Assembly: GCF_024435355.1 (NCBI RefSeq)
Contig: NZ_JAMJWG010000006.1
Location: 310,001 to 374,000 of the forward strand
Length of the DNA stretch: 64,000 bases
Direction of reading: 5' to 3'
DNA from: Streptomyces odontomachi
GTDB taxonomy: Bacteria > Actinomycetota > Actinomycetes > Streptomycetales > Streptomycetaceae
Shown piece after piece: positions 43,156 through 51,103 of this stretch. The notes beneath the pieces are model-generated. The model was not told where the DNA came from. It was given only the letters and a program-made list of their open reading frames with translations, and made no database searches. A program made the translations under genes and the position numbers. Position 1 is the first letter of the stretch; every line of letters starts with the position of its first letter.

Positions 43156-44736
43156 TTACCGTTGCTTTTGCGCCGGTTCCGGGGCTTCCCCACCGTTCTC
43201 GCGGACGGGCCCGTCGGGCGGGACCTCGGCGAAGACCAGCGACTTGATCGTGACCGGGACGGTGCCCGAGGGGTGCCGGACCCGGCCGATGTCGACGTAG
43301 TCGAAGTCGTGCAGGCGCAGGCCGTCCACCACCAGCAGGGGCCCGGTGACCCCGAGTTCGTCGCGGAGCAGCCGGCCCAGCGTCATCGCCACGTCGCCGT
43401 CGAGCACCACGTACACCGGCCGACCGTGCGCCACCCGGTCGGCGAGCGCGTCACGCAGACCGCGGGCGAAGGGCAGCAGCCTGGCGTGGCTGGGCAGACC
43501 GCTCCAGGGCACCGCGAGCACCAACTCGGCGTCCGCCACGTCCAGGACGTCGAGGTCGGCGAGCCGTCGCCGTACCGCAGCCGTCACCCGTACCGCGTCC
43601 ACCCGCTCACCGAGGTCGAGCAGCGGACGCACCACCTGGAGGTTGCGGCGCGGCAGCAGGGCGTCCGGGTCGGAGATGAAGCCGGTGTTGCCGCTGAGTT
43701 GGACGCTGTACTCGGAGGCCCCGAGCGCGGTGGCCCGGATGCACTCGCCCGCGGGCAGCAGCGGGTACGGCAGCGCGCCCGACTCCACCCGGCGGCGCAC
43801 CGCACGCCCCAGCGGCCGCCCGAAGTCGCCGAACGAGGCCTGCTCGCGGCCGTAGACGTACTCGGCGACCCCGCCGGAGAACATCACCCCGTCGATCGGG
43901 CCCAACTCCCCCAGCGGCGCGGTCAGGAACAGCTCGGCCACCTCCGGCGGCGGCGCCCCGCCCAGCGCGGCCACCAGCGCGTCCGCCATTCCGTCGGCCA
44001 CCTTCTCGATCTCCTCGGGGCGTGCGACGGAACCGAGGTGCCAGTCATGGCCAGCGCGCACGGCGTGCGCCCGGCCGGCCGGTTCGAGCCGCGTGATGCG
44101 CCCCGCCTCGTCGACGACCTGGAGCCGCCCGCCGATGTGCACGGCCGCGGTCGCCACCACCTGCCCCGCCTCGAGGACCGCGAGTTTGGTGGTGCCGCCG
44201 CCGATGTCGATGTTGAGGATGCGCAGGCCCTGGTCGTACGACGCCTTCGCCGCGCCGGAGCCGTACGCGGCGAGCATCGCCTCCATGTGGTGCCCGGCGG
44301 TCGCCGTGACCAGATCGCCGCCGCGCTCGGCGAGCACCCCGGCGATCACCTCGGCGTTGCGCCGCCGCAGCGCCTCACCGGTGAGGATGACGACCCCGGT
44401 GTCGATGTCGCCGGGCGCGGCACCCGCCGCCTGGTAGGCCCGGTCGATGATGGCGCCCAGCGCGGTCGCGTCGATGTGCTCGGCGCTCGCGTACGGGGTG
44501 AGGACGACCGGGGACCGGTAGTCGGTGTCCCGGCGCACCACCAGATACCTGCTGGTCAGCTCCTCACCGATGCGCCGCAGATGCAGCCGGGAGAACACCA
44601 CCTGGGTGCCGGAGGAGCCGATGTCCATGCCGACGCTGCGCAGCATGACGTTGTCCTGCTGCCAGATGGGGTTCTCCTCCAGCGGGGTGCCTGCGGCGGC
44701 GTCGCCGTGACCGTGGTTGTGCGGGTGGTTGTCCAT
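43156..44736 (-). CDS. EutA family protein (ethanolamine ammonia-lyase reactivating factor-like), orphan
   Basis: The 526-residue ASKHA-fold protein has GMDIGSSGTQVVFSRL (phosphate 1), TGEALRRRNAEVIAGVLAE, TAGHHMEAMLAAYGSGA, LNIDIGGGTTKLAVLEAG (phosphate 2) and GVMFSGGVAEYVYG. These match EutA, which reactivates B12-dependent ethanolamine ammonia-lyase. The start at 44736 follows a GAGAGGG site; the N-terminus has a His-rich stretch (HPHNHGHGD) that could bind metal. No eutB or eutC is in the window. It follows a bicupin gene on the same strand with 253 bases between, so it may serve a different enzyme. Confidence 0.82.
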   Translation of the reverse strand: MDNHPHNHGHGDAAAGTPLEENPIWQQDNVMLRSVGMDIGSSGTQVVFSRLHLRRIGEELTSRYLVVRRDTDYRSPVVLTPYASAEHIDATALGAIIDRAYQAAGAAPGDIDTGVVILTGEALRRRNAEVIAGVLAERGGDLVTATAGHHMEAMLAAYGSGAAKASYDQGLRILNIDIGGGTTKLAVLEAGQVVATAAVHIGGRLQVVDEAGRITRLEPAGRAHAVRAGHDWHLGSVARPEEIEKVADGMADALVAALGGAPPPEVAELFLTAPLGELGPIDGVMFSGGVAEYVYGREQASFGDFGRPLGRAVRRRVESGALPYPLLPAGECIRATALGASEYSVQLSGNTGFISDPDALLPRRNLQVVRPLLDLGERVDAVRVTAAVRRRLADLDVLDVADAELVLAVPWSGLPSHARLLPFARGLRDALADRVAHGRPVYVVLDGDVAMTLGRLLRDELGVTGPLLVVDGLRLHDFDYVDIGRVRHPSGTVPVTIKSLVFAEVPPDGPVRENGGEAPEPAQKQR

Positions 44737-44833
44737 GCGCTGCCCTCTCGAGGGTTGACGACCTGCGGCCGTCACCGCCCGGGAGGGCTGGTTCCGGCCG
44801 CATACGGATCTCCGGGCCGGTGGTGGGTTGCTC

Positions 44834-44898
44834 GCGCAGTTCCCCGCGCCCCTTAGGTCGGGGCTGCGCCCCGACTAGAGGGGCGCGGGGAACTGCGC
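44834..44898. repeat. Palindromic intergenic repeat, single copy
   Basis: A 65-base near-perfect inverted repeat begins GCGCAGTTCCCCGCGCCCCT and ends with its exact complement. An inner stem GTCGGGGC/GCCCCGAC surrounds TGC. It is the same outer arm as the repeats at 33.9 and 49.7 kb. On the minus strand it lies between the bicupin and eutA-like genes, where it could end transcription. Confidence 0.85.
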
Positions 44899-44989
44899 GA
44901 CAAGCCACGACGATACGGACGGATCGCCCCCGTCCCGAACAGGCACCGGTTCGCGACCGGACAACCGGCCGTGGCGAAGGATCGGCCGA

Positions 44990-46114
44990 TCACCGACCAA
45001 CCGGCTTGGGCGGCAGAGCAGCAAGCTCTGCCGCATACGCCTCGTCCATCCGCGGCTCCATCCCATGCTTCGCGAGCGCCTCGCGGAAGGTCTCGCGGAC
45101 CAGCGACGACTCGTCCGCGTAGTCGATCTGGTCGCCGCCGATCCGCATGCTGATCCAGGCCTTGGGAACGCCCTGGGCGTTGCGCATGGAGACCGCCTCG
45201 TGCTTGAAGGCGAGGTAACGGCTCGGCTCGCTACCGGTGTTGAAGTGCTGGTGGAACCACATGTTCGGGGGCACGATCAGCGAACCTGGACCCCACTCGT
45301 AGCGGCGCGGCTCCTCGCCCTCGGGCCACATCAGGCTGTAGCCCTCGCCGGACAGGATGATCACGTGGGCGCCGGGGCCGTGCCGGTGGCCCTTCTTGTA
45401 CGTGGCGGTGGGGAACTGCGAGATGTGGCTGTTCATCGACCCCTTGGCCATCGCGAAGCGGATGTGCCCGCCGCCTGCGCCGCGTTCCTTGGCCTCGATG
45501 AGCGGCAGGTTGATCGCGTCGGCCACGAAGTTGGTGTCGAGCAGCAGGCCCTTCTGCTCACCCTTCGGGGAGAAGTAGTCGGGCTCGCCGTTGAAGCGGT
45601 CGGGGAAGTCGCGTGCGGTGTGGAAGACGAAGTCGACGTCGTCGTAGAGGTTGAGGACCGGCGGCAGGTTGGTGGACGAGACATAGCGCGCAGGCTGCCG
45701 CCCGGAGCCGTTGAAGTGCTGGTGGTGGGCGTTGAGCGGGATGGCGAAGATCGATCCGGGACCCCACTCGAAGGAGACCTCGGCACCGGCGTCGTTCCAC
45801 ACCCGGGTGGCGCCGTGCCCGTCGAGCACCAGCACCATCTCCTCGAACAGCTGCCGCTGCGGGGCGAGCGCGCCACCGGGCGGTATCTCGCAGACGTAGC
45901 AGTCGTTCGACGTGCGGGTGGCCTCATGGTTGATGAACACGCCGCTGCCGCCGCGCCGTTCCCACCGCTTCAGCTCGACGGTGCGCAGGTCCCGCACGTA
46001 GTGCGCGGAGATGATGTCGAGCCCTTCGGAAGCGACCCAGCGCGTGTAGGGGGAGTCCTTTTCGGTGGCGAACCTTGCCGCGAATGTGTCATCGACGATC
46101 GCGTCCTTGGCCAT
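44990..46114 (-). CDS. Bicupin protein
   Basis: This is a 374-residue two-cupin protein. Cupin 1 (about 75-160) has APQRQLFEEMVLVLDGHGATRVW and PLNAHHQHFN. Cupin 2 (about 240-330) has KGHRHGPGAHVIILSGEGYSLMW and VPPNMWFHQHFN. The His/Glu metal ligands are best preserved in the second barrel. Homologues are sometimes labelled ethanolamine-ammonia-lyase activating, presumably from neighbourhood with eutA as here; no experiment supports this that I know of. It is divergent from the ferredoxin-Rieske operon and shares a regulatory gap with two FadR-type sites. Confidence 0.76.
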   Translation of the reverse strand: MAKDAIVDDTFAARFATEKDSPYTRWVASEGLDIISAHYVRDLRTVELKRWERRGGSGVFINHEATRTSNDCYVCEIPPGGALAPQRQLFEEMVLVLDGHGATRVWNDAGAEVSFEWGPGSIFAIPLNAHHQHFNGSGRQPARYVSSTNLPPVLNLYDDVDFVFHTARDFPDRFNGEPDYFSPKGEQKGLLLDTNFVADAINLPLIEAKERGAGGGHIRFAMAKGSMNSHISQFPTATYKKGHRHGPGAHVIILSGEGYSLMWPEGEEPRRYEWGPGSLIVPPNMWFHQHFNTGSEPSRYLAFKHEAVSMRNAQGVPKAWISMRIGGDQIDYADESSLVRETFREALAKHGMEPRMDEAYAAELAALPPKPVGR

Positions 46115-46326
46115 ACCACGGCCTTCCTGATCGGCGTGCCCTGCCGGGGAAACGTGCCGGGCGGCTCCACACCCGGCCGCGGGGGCGACGGGGCGGGAGG
46201 TGAACGGCCTCGGTGGGCAACTTCGGGGGTTCCAGCGGGTCCTGGGGCCCGATCGATCCCGCACGCCGTGGTCCGTCACGCCGTTGCGGATGGGGCCGGC
46301 GGATGGGTCGCTGGAACCGTGGCGGA

Positions 46327-46467
46327 TTGGTAGAACCATAAGTCCGAGATTTTTTCCATGTCAACGCCGGCCGAGGCGCCCCACCAGGACACCGGAACCC
46401 GGACGACCAGCCACGACACATCGTTTCTTGTTCCACCGAAAGCGATCTGGTCTAATGGTCGGACCAA
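46327..46467. promoter_or_regulatory. Divergent promoter region with two FadR-type operators
   Basis: The 398-base gap (46115-46512) between the bicupin and ferredoxin genes contains TTGGTAGAACCAT (46327-46339) and ATGGTCGGACCAA (46455-46467). Each is one base from the ATGGT-N3-ACCAT consensus. The first serves the minus-strand gene by position, the second the ferredoxin-Rieske operon (46 bases before its TTG start). No gene is seen in the gap. Confidence 0.7.
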
Positions 46468-46512
46468 GCCACCTCGCCAGATCGCAGCCGCACCTTGAGA
46501 GGGAGGAAGACC

Positions 46513-46836
46513 TTGCCCAAGGTGATCTACGTCGGCAGCGCCGGTTCCGAACACACCATTGACGCCGCCCCGGGCGACACGGTCATGTCGGCCGCGGTCA
46601 GGCACGGCGTGCCCGGCATCGTGGCCGAATGCGGGGGCAACTGCTCCTGCGCCACCTGCCACGTCTGGGTCCGCGAGGAGTTCGCGCCGCTCGTCGGGCC
46701 GCCCGGCGAGATGGAGGAGGACCTGCTCGACATGGGTGTCTCCGAGCGCCGGGACACCAGCCGGCTGTCCTGCCAGATCGTCGTCACCGACGAACTGGCC
46801 GGCCTGACCGTCGACATTCCCCCCGAGCAGCCCTGA
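46513..46836 (+). CDS. 2Fe-2S ferredoxin (adrenodoxin/putidaredoxin type)
   Basis: The 107-residue ferredoxin has cluster ligands Cys40, Cys46, Cys49 and Cys87 (C-x5-C-x2-C...C) in ECGGNCSCATCH and RLSCQIV. GEMEEDLLDM is the acidic helix that docks to a reductase. The start is TTG at 46513 with GGGAGGAAG upstream. It carries electrons from an NAD(P)H-dependent flavin reductase, most likely the one at 55.6-57.0 kb, to the Rieske oxygenase 165 bases downstream. That 165-base gap is C-rich and without a gene. Confidence 0.9.
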   Translation: MPKVIYVGSAGSEHTIDAAPGDTVMSAAVRHGVPGIVAECGGNCSCATCHVWVREEFAPLVGPPGEMEEDLLDMGVSERRDTSRLSCQIVVTDELAGLTVDIPPEQP

Positions 46837-47001
46837 CCGTCGCACCGCGGCCCGCACCGGGCCCCACACTCCCCGCCCCCACCGCCCCGCACCCCCACGC
46901 CCCCACACCCGGCAGACCCCCACACCGCACACCCCGCGCCGCTCCGGGCCACGCACCCCTCGTCGCCCGGCGGCAGGTCGGCATCCGAAAGGGAAACGGC
47001 T

Positions 47002-48288
47002 GTGCTTCGACAGGACATCAACGAGCTACTCACGCAGACCGGTCCGGGAACGCCGATGGGAGAGCTCTTCCGGCAGTACTGGATCCCCGCCCTGCTGGCC
47101 GAGGAACTGCCCGAGAACGACTCCCCGCCGGTGCGGGTCAAGCTGCTCTCCGAGCGGATGGTCGCCTTCCGCGACAGCGAGGGCCGCTACGGCCTCATCG
47201 ACGAGTTCTGCGCGCACCGCGGCGCCTCGCTCTGGTTCGGCCGCAACGAGGAAGCCGGTCTGCGCTGCCCCTACCACGGCTGGAAGTACGACGTCACGGG
47301 CCAGTGCGTGGAGGTGCCCTCCGAGGCGGGCAACAGCAGCTTCTGCGAGAACGTGCAGCTGACGTCCTATCCGCTGGTGAAGATCGGCGACGTGCTGTGG
47401 ACCCACATGGGCGACGCGGCCACCCGGCCGCCCCTGCCGGAGTTCGAGTTCGCGCAGGTGCCACCCGAGCAGACGTACTCCTCCAAGCGGTGGCAGCAGT
47501 GCAACTGGCTCCAGGCGTTCGAAGGCGGCATCGACTCCAGCCACGTCACGTTCCTGCACTCCGGTGGCCTCAGGAGCGATCCGCTGTTCAGGGGCGCCAA
47601 GGGCAACGAGTACAACATGAAGGACACCAAGCCGTTCTTCGAGGTCGCCGACAGCGAAGGCGGCCTCTTCGTGGGCGCCCGGCGCAACGCGGAGGACGGG
47701 ACGTACTACTGGCGGATCACGCCCTGGGTGATGCCCAACTTCACCATGGTGCCGCCGCGCGGCGACCATCCCATCCACGGCCACTTCTGGGTGCCCATCG
47801 ACGACGAGAACTGCTGGGCCTACTCGTTCGACTACCACCCGGTGCGCCCGCTCACCGCGACCGAACGGCAGGCCATGGTCGACGGGTTCGGGGTGCACAG
47901 CAAGAACATCCCCGGCACCTACCGGCCGGCGGCGAACATGGACAACGACTACCTGATCGACCGCGAGGCCCAGCGGCGCGGCGAGACGTACTCGGGTGTC
48001 GCCGGCATCGCCATGCAGGACGCCTCCCTCCAGGAGAGCATGGGTCCCATCGTGGACCGCACGAAGGAGCGTCTGGTGCCCGCCGACAGCGGCATCATCA
48101 AGGCCCGCCAGAAGTTGCGGAAGGCCGCGGTCGCCCTGCGGGACGAGGGCATCACACCGCCCGGTGTGGACCCGGCGCACCACCGGGTGCGGTCCGCCGC
48201 CGTGGTGCTGCCGCAGGCGGAGTCGTTCCTGGACTCCTGCCGCGACGCGGTCAAGGTCACGCCCGGCGTCCGCCAGTCCAGCGTCTGA
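47002..48288 (+). CDS. Rieske non-haem iron oxygenase, phthalate-dioxygenase-like
   Basis: This is a 428-residue oxygenase alpha subunit. The Rieske cluster motif is C70-x-H72...C89-x2-H92 (CAHRGASLW, CPYHGWKY). The mononuclear iron site is D178, H181, H186 (GIDSSHVTFLHSG). Length, the absence of a beta-subunit gene and the N-terminal GTPMGELFRQYWIPA fit the alpha-only phthalate 4,5-dioxygenase/O-demethylase group. It starts at GTG with GAAAGGGAAACGG upstream. It probably hydroxylates or demethylates a carboxylated aromatic. The neighbours (ferredoxin, decarboxylase-like, LigJ/LigK) agree. Confidence 0.88.
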   Translation: MLRQDINELLTQTGPGTPMGELFRQYWIPALLAEELPENDSPPVRVKLLSERMVAFRDSEGRYGLIDEFCAHRGASLWFGRNEEAGLRCPYHGWKYDVTGQCVEVPSEAGNSSFCENVQLTSYPLVKIGDVLWTHMGDAATRPPLPEFEFAQVPPEQTYSSKRWQQCNWLQAFEGGIDSSHVTFLHSGGLRSDPLFRGAKGNEYNMKDTKPFFEVADSEGGLFVGARRNAEDGTYYWRITPWVMPNFTMVPPRGDHPIHGHFWVPIDDENCWAYSFDYHPVRPLTATERQAMVDGFGVHSKNIPGTYRPAANMDNDYLIDREAQRRGETYSGVAGIAMQDASLQESMGPIVDRTKERLVPADSGIIKARQKLRKAAVALRDEGITPPGVDPAHHRVRSAAVVLPQAESFLDSCRDAVKVTPGVRQSSV

Positions 48289-48299
48289 CGGGGCGCGCC

Positions 48300-48809
48300 A
48301 TGCCGCTCAACACCCGCACCAACGCCCCGACGGACCCCGGCGCCTGCGTCCGCGCCAGTTCGGCACACGAGTCGTCGTACCGCATCCAGGTGCCCATCCG
48401 GCCCGCACGGGCGGCCCGGGTGATCGCCCTGGACGAGCGCGCCGAAGGTGTCGCGCACCGTCTCGCCGCCGCCCGCTGGGCCGCCGCGCGCTTCTACGTG
48501 AACCGCACTCCGGGCGCCGGGGGCGGGGCACGGCTGGCCACCTTCGACGGTCTGCCGGTGCCCCTCGCCGAGGCGCTCGACGGCGCCGACGTGGTCGTCG
48601 TGCTCGCCACCGACGACCACGGCCGGGACGCCGCGGCGCAGATCGGGCGGCACTGCGGGCGGAACGGCAGCACCACCGCCGGGATCGTCCTCGGAGACGG
48701 CTTCGAGGCCGACGACGCGGTCGCCGCGTTGCGGCCGTACGCCCGGGTGCTGTTGCTGACCGCCGACGAGAGCGATGCGTTCGAGTTGCTGACGGCACTA
48801 CGCGTCTGA
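48300..48809 (+). CDS. Protein of unknown function, FtsZ/Rossmann-like half
   Basis: The 169-residue protein lies 11 bases after the Rieske gene, with ATG at 48300. I do not recognise the family. The middle and end read as alternating strands and helices: ADVVVVLATDDHGRDAAAQIGRHC, STTAGIVLGDGF and YARVLLLTADESDAFELLTALRV. This is reminiscent of the lower half of FtsZ-like or Rossmann folds but without a nucleotide motif. The first 40 residues look unstructured. GC-rich codon use matches the neighbours, so it is probably real. It may be an accessory to the oxygenase or to the PanB-like protein that follows. Confidence 0.55.
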   Translation: MPLNTRTNAPTDPGACVRASSAHESSYRIQVPIRPARAARVIALDERAEGVAHRLAAARWAAARFYVNRTPGAGGGARLATFDGLPVPLAEALDGADVVVVLATDDHGRDAAAQIGRHCGRNGSTTAGIVLGDGFEADDAVAALRPYARVLLLTADESDAFELLTALRV

Positions 48810-48849
48810 GGTCGCACGTGACCCCCAACCACCCCTGAAGAAGGACAGC

Positions 48850-49713
48850 ATGACCGAAAGGATCACGATCCGCTCGCTCGGGCGGATGAAGGACCAGGGC
48901 CGGAAGATCGTCGGCGTGGTGGCCTGGGACTACCAGATGGCCCGCATCGTGGACCGCGCGGGCGTCGACCTCGTGTCGGTGGGCGACACGGTCGGGGTCA
49001 ACCTCTGGGGCCACGCCAACCCGTTCGAGATCACCCTGGAGGAGATGCTGATCGTCGCACGCGCGGTGCGTCGCGGCGTGCAACGCGCGCTCGTCAGCGT
49101 CGACTTCCCGTTCGGCCCGCTCCAGGAGGGCACCGACGCCGCGGTGCGGGCGGCGATCCGGTGCGTGAAGGAGGCCGGTGTCGACCTGGTCAAGCTGGAC
49201 GGCGCCGCCGACTTCCCGGCGGCGGTGGAGGCGGTCACGCGCGCCGGGATTCCGGTGTTCGCGCAGTTCGGCATCACCCCGCAGACGGCGTTGCGGTACG
49301 GCGTCGAGTACCACGCCGTACCGTCGGCGGCCGACCAGGTGCCCGAGGAGATGCTGGACGACCTGGTCGCCGAGGCCAGGCGGCTCGAAGAAGCGGGCGC
49401 CGCACTGCTGAACTTCACCAACTCCGGGCCGGTGGTCGGTGCCGCCGTCGCCGCCGCGGTGTCGGTGCCGGTGCTCGGCGGCTTCGGGGGCGGCCCGTGG
49501 CTCGACGGGCGGATGCGGATGGCGCATGCGGCGATCGGGTATCCGGCCACCACGGTCGACCGGCCGGTGGGGGACCGGCCGGTCGGGACGTATGCGGACG
49601 TGGCGCGGGTCGCGCTCGAGGCGATCGGTGCGTATGCGGCGGATGTGCGGGGCGGGCGGCAGCTTCGCGGGGGTGCGCAGGGGGTGGGGGTACCCCCTCA
49701 GGACGGTGGCTAG
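48850..49713 (+). CDS. PanB-like (ketopantoate hydroxymethyltransferase family) protein
   Basis: The 287-residue TIM barrel of the PanB/PEP-mutase superfamily keeps the Mg site VSVGDTVGVNLWG, VDFPFG, LVKLDGA and FAQFGITPQ. The segment that carries the catalytic Glu in PanB (LVLECVP) reads ALLNFTNSGP here, so the Glu is missing. It therefore probably does not make ketopantoate. An aldolase or lyase on a 2-oxo acid is possible in this setting. The ORF enters the tandem-repeat region at its end, and the final ~15 residues (GGAQGVGVPPQDGG) are repeat-derived. A GAAGGA site precedes the ATG. Confidence 0.75.
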   Translation: MTERITIRSLGRMKDQGRKIVGVVAWDYQMARIVDRAGVDLVSVGDTVGVNLWGHANPFEITLEEMLIVARAVRRGVQRALVSVDFPFGPLQEGTDAAVRAAIRCVKEAGVDLVKLDGAADFPAAVEAVTRAGIPVFAQFGITPQTALRYGVEYHAVPSAADQVPEEMLDDLVAEARRLEEAGAALLNFTNSGPVVGAAVAAAVSVPVLGGFGGGPWLDGRMRMAHAAIGYPATTVDRPVGDRPVGTYADVARVALEAIGAYAADVRGGRQLRGGAQGVGVPPQDGG

Positions 49714-50158
49714 CTGATCGTCTCGCCGTGGCTTGGCGCGCAGTTCCCCGCGCCCCCTGAGCGGGGCTTCGCCCCGGCCGGAACAGCGGGCCGGTGGCCC
49801 GATGCGGATCGAGGTGCCCCCTCACGACGGTGGCTGACTGATCGTCTCGCCGTGGCTTGGCGCGCAGTTCCCCGCGCCCCCTGAGCGGGGCTTCGCCCCG
49901 GCCGGAACAGCGGGCCGGTGGCCCGATGCGGATCGAGGTGCCCTCTCAGGACGGTGGCTAGCTGATCGTCTCGCCGTGGCTTGGCGCGCAGTTCCCCGCG
50001 CCCCCTGAGCGGGGCTTCGCCCCGGCCGGAACAGCGGGCCGGTGGCCCGATGCGGATCGAGGTGCCCTCTCAGGACGGTGGCTGGCTGATCGTCTCGCCG
50101 TGGCTTGGCGCGCGGTTCCCCGCGCCCCCTGAGCGGGGCTTCGCCCCGGCCCGGGGGT
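49692..50158. repeat. Four tandem copies of a 124-bp palindrome-bearing repeat
   Basis: The units start CTGATCGTCTCGCCGTGG at 49714, 49838, 49962 and 50086, an exact 124-base period. Each contains GCGCAGTTCCCCGCGCCCCC, then CTGAGCGGGGCTTCGCCCCG and ends TGCGGATCGAGGTGCCC. Copies differ at few bases, and the last is truncated. The first 31 codons before the array (PanB-like tail) and the start of the following hydrolase border it. The arm is the same as in the palindromes at 33.9 and 44.8 kb. Apart from these units the gap holds no gene. Confidence 0.95.
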
Positions 50159-50212
50159 ATCGCGTCTCGGGGGCCCTGTTCCTGGTGACGAGCAAGAGAG
50201 AGGACACCGTTC

Positions 50213-51067
50213 ATGCCCATGGCCCGGCTCGATGGCATCGCGACCCGCTACGAAGTGGTGGGGACGGGAGCGCCGTTGTTGATGTTCTCGCCCGGGGGGT
50301 TCGACTCGCGGTTGGAGGGGTGGCGGGAGACGGGGATCTACCGGCGGCTCGGGTTGTTGGAGCGGCTTGCGTCGCGGTACACGTGCATCACGTTCGATCG
50401 GCGTGAGTCGGGTCGTTCGGGTGGGCGTGTGGAGCGGGTCTCCTGGGGCGACTACGCGCGGCAGGGTGCGGGGTTGCTGGATCACCTGGGGATCGAGCGT
50501 GCGCATGTGATGGGCGGCTGCGTGGGGTGTTCCACCGCGGTCCAGCTCGCCGTCGGACATCCCGGACGGGTGCTGAGCATGGTGCTGTACTCCCCTGCGG
50601 GCGGTGTGCGGTACCGCATGAAGCAGCACGCACGCTTTCGGACGCACCTCGCGTACGTGGCGGAGCACGGACTGGAGGGGGTGGTGGAGCTGGCGCGGGG
50701 CACCGACGACGGGTTCACCGCCGATCCGCGGGTGGGCCCCTGGGTGCGCGTGCTGCGCGCCGACGACGCGTTCGCCCAGCGGTACGCGGGCCTGCGCACC
50801 GAACGCTACGTCACCCTGGTGGACGGCATGGCGCGGTTGCTCTTCGACCGGGACACCGTGCCGGGACCGGAGCCGGAGGACCTGCTCACGCTCGACGTGC
50901 CGGCCCTCATCGTGCCCGGCCAGGACGATTCGCACGCCCCGTCCGCGGCACGGTACCTCCAGGAGTGCCTGCCGCTGGCGGAATACTGGGACGTGCCGGT
51001 GGAGGAGCAGACCGCGGCCAGCGCGCCCGCCCGGGTGCTCCGGTTCCTCGACGGCGTGGCGGGGTGA
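50213..51067 (+). CDS. Alpha/beta hydrolase with a Cys at the nucleophile position
   Basis: This is a 284-residue alpha/beta-hydrolase fold. The oxyanion region is GAPLLMFSPGGFDS, the acid region ALIVPGQDDSHAPS. At the nucleophile elbow the pattern GxSxG reads GGCVGC, so Cys103 replaces Ser. Cys-nucleophile members include dienelactone-hydrolase-like enzymes. No His of a classical C-terminal triad is obvious (the His in DDSHAPS may serve). It follows the tandem repeat and is convergent with the RpiB-like gene. A role in ring-fission product hydrolysis is possible but unproven. Confidence 0.78.
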   Translation: MPMARLDGIATRYEVVGTGAPLLMFSPGGFDSRLEGWRETGIYRRLGLLERLASRYTCITFDRRESGRSGGRVERVSWGDYARQGAGLLDHLGIERAHVMGGCVGCSTAVQLAVGHPGRVLSMVLYSPAGGVRYRMKQHARFRTHLAYVAEHGLEGVVELARGTDDGFTADPRVGPWVRVLRADDAFAQRYAGLRTERYVTLVDGMARLLFDRDTVPGPEPEDLLTLDVPALIVPGQDDSHAPSAARYLQECLPLAEYWDVPVEEQTAASAPARVLRFLDGVAG

Positions 51068-51103
51068 ACGCCGGTGCGCGAGGTCTCCACACCGGCGCCG
51101 CTC

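Noticed and set aside
49415..50238. Minus-strand frames with repeated APRSASGHRPAVPAG units
   Set aside because: They are translations of the 124-bp DNA repeat, not a repeat protein; no start signal and no conservation evidence.
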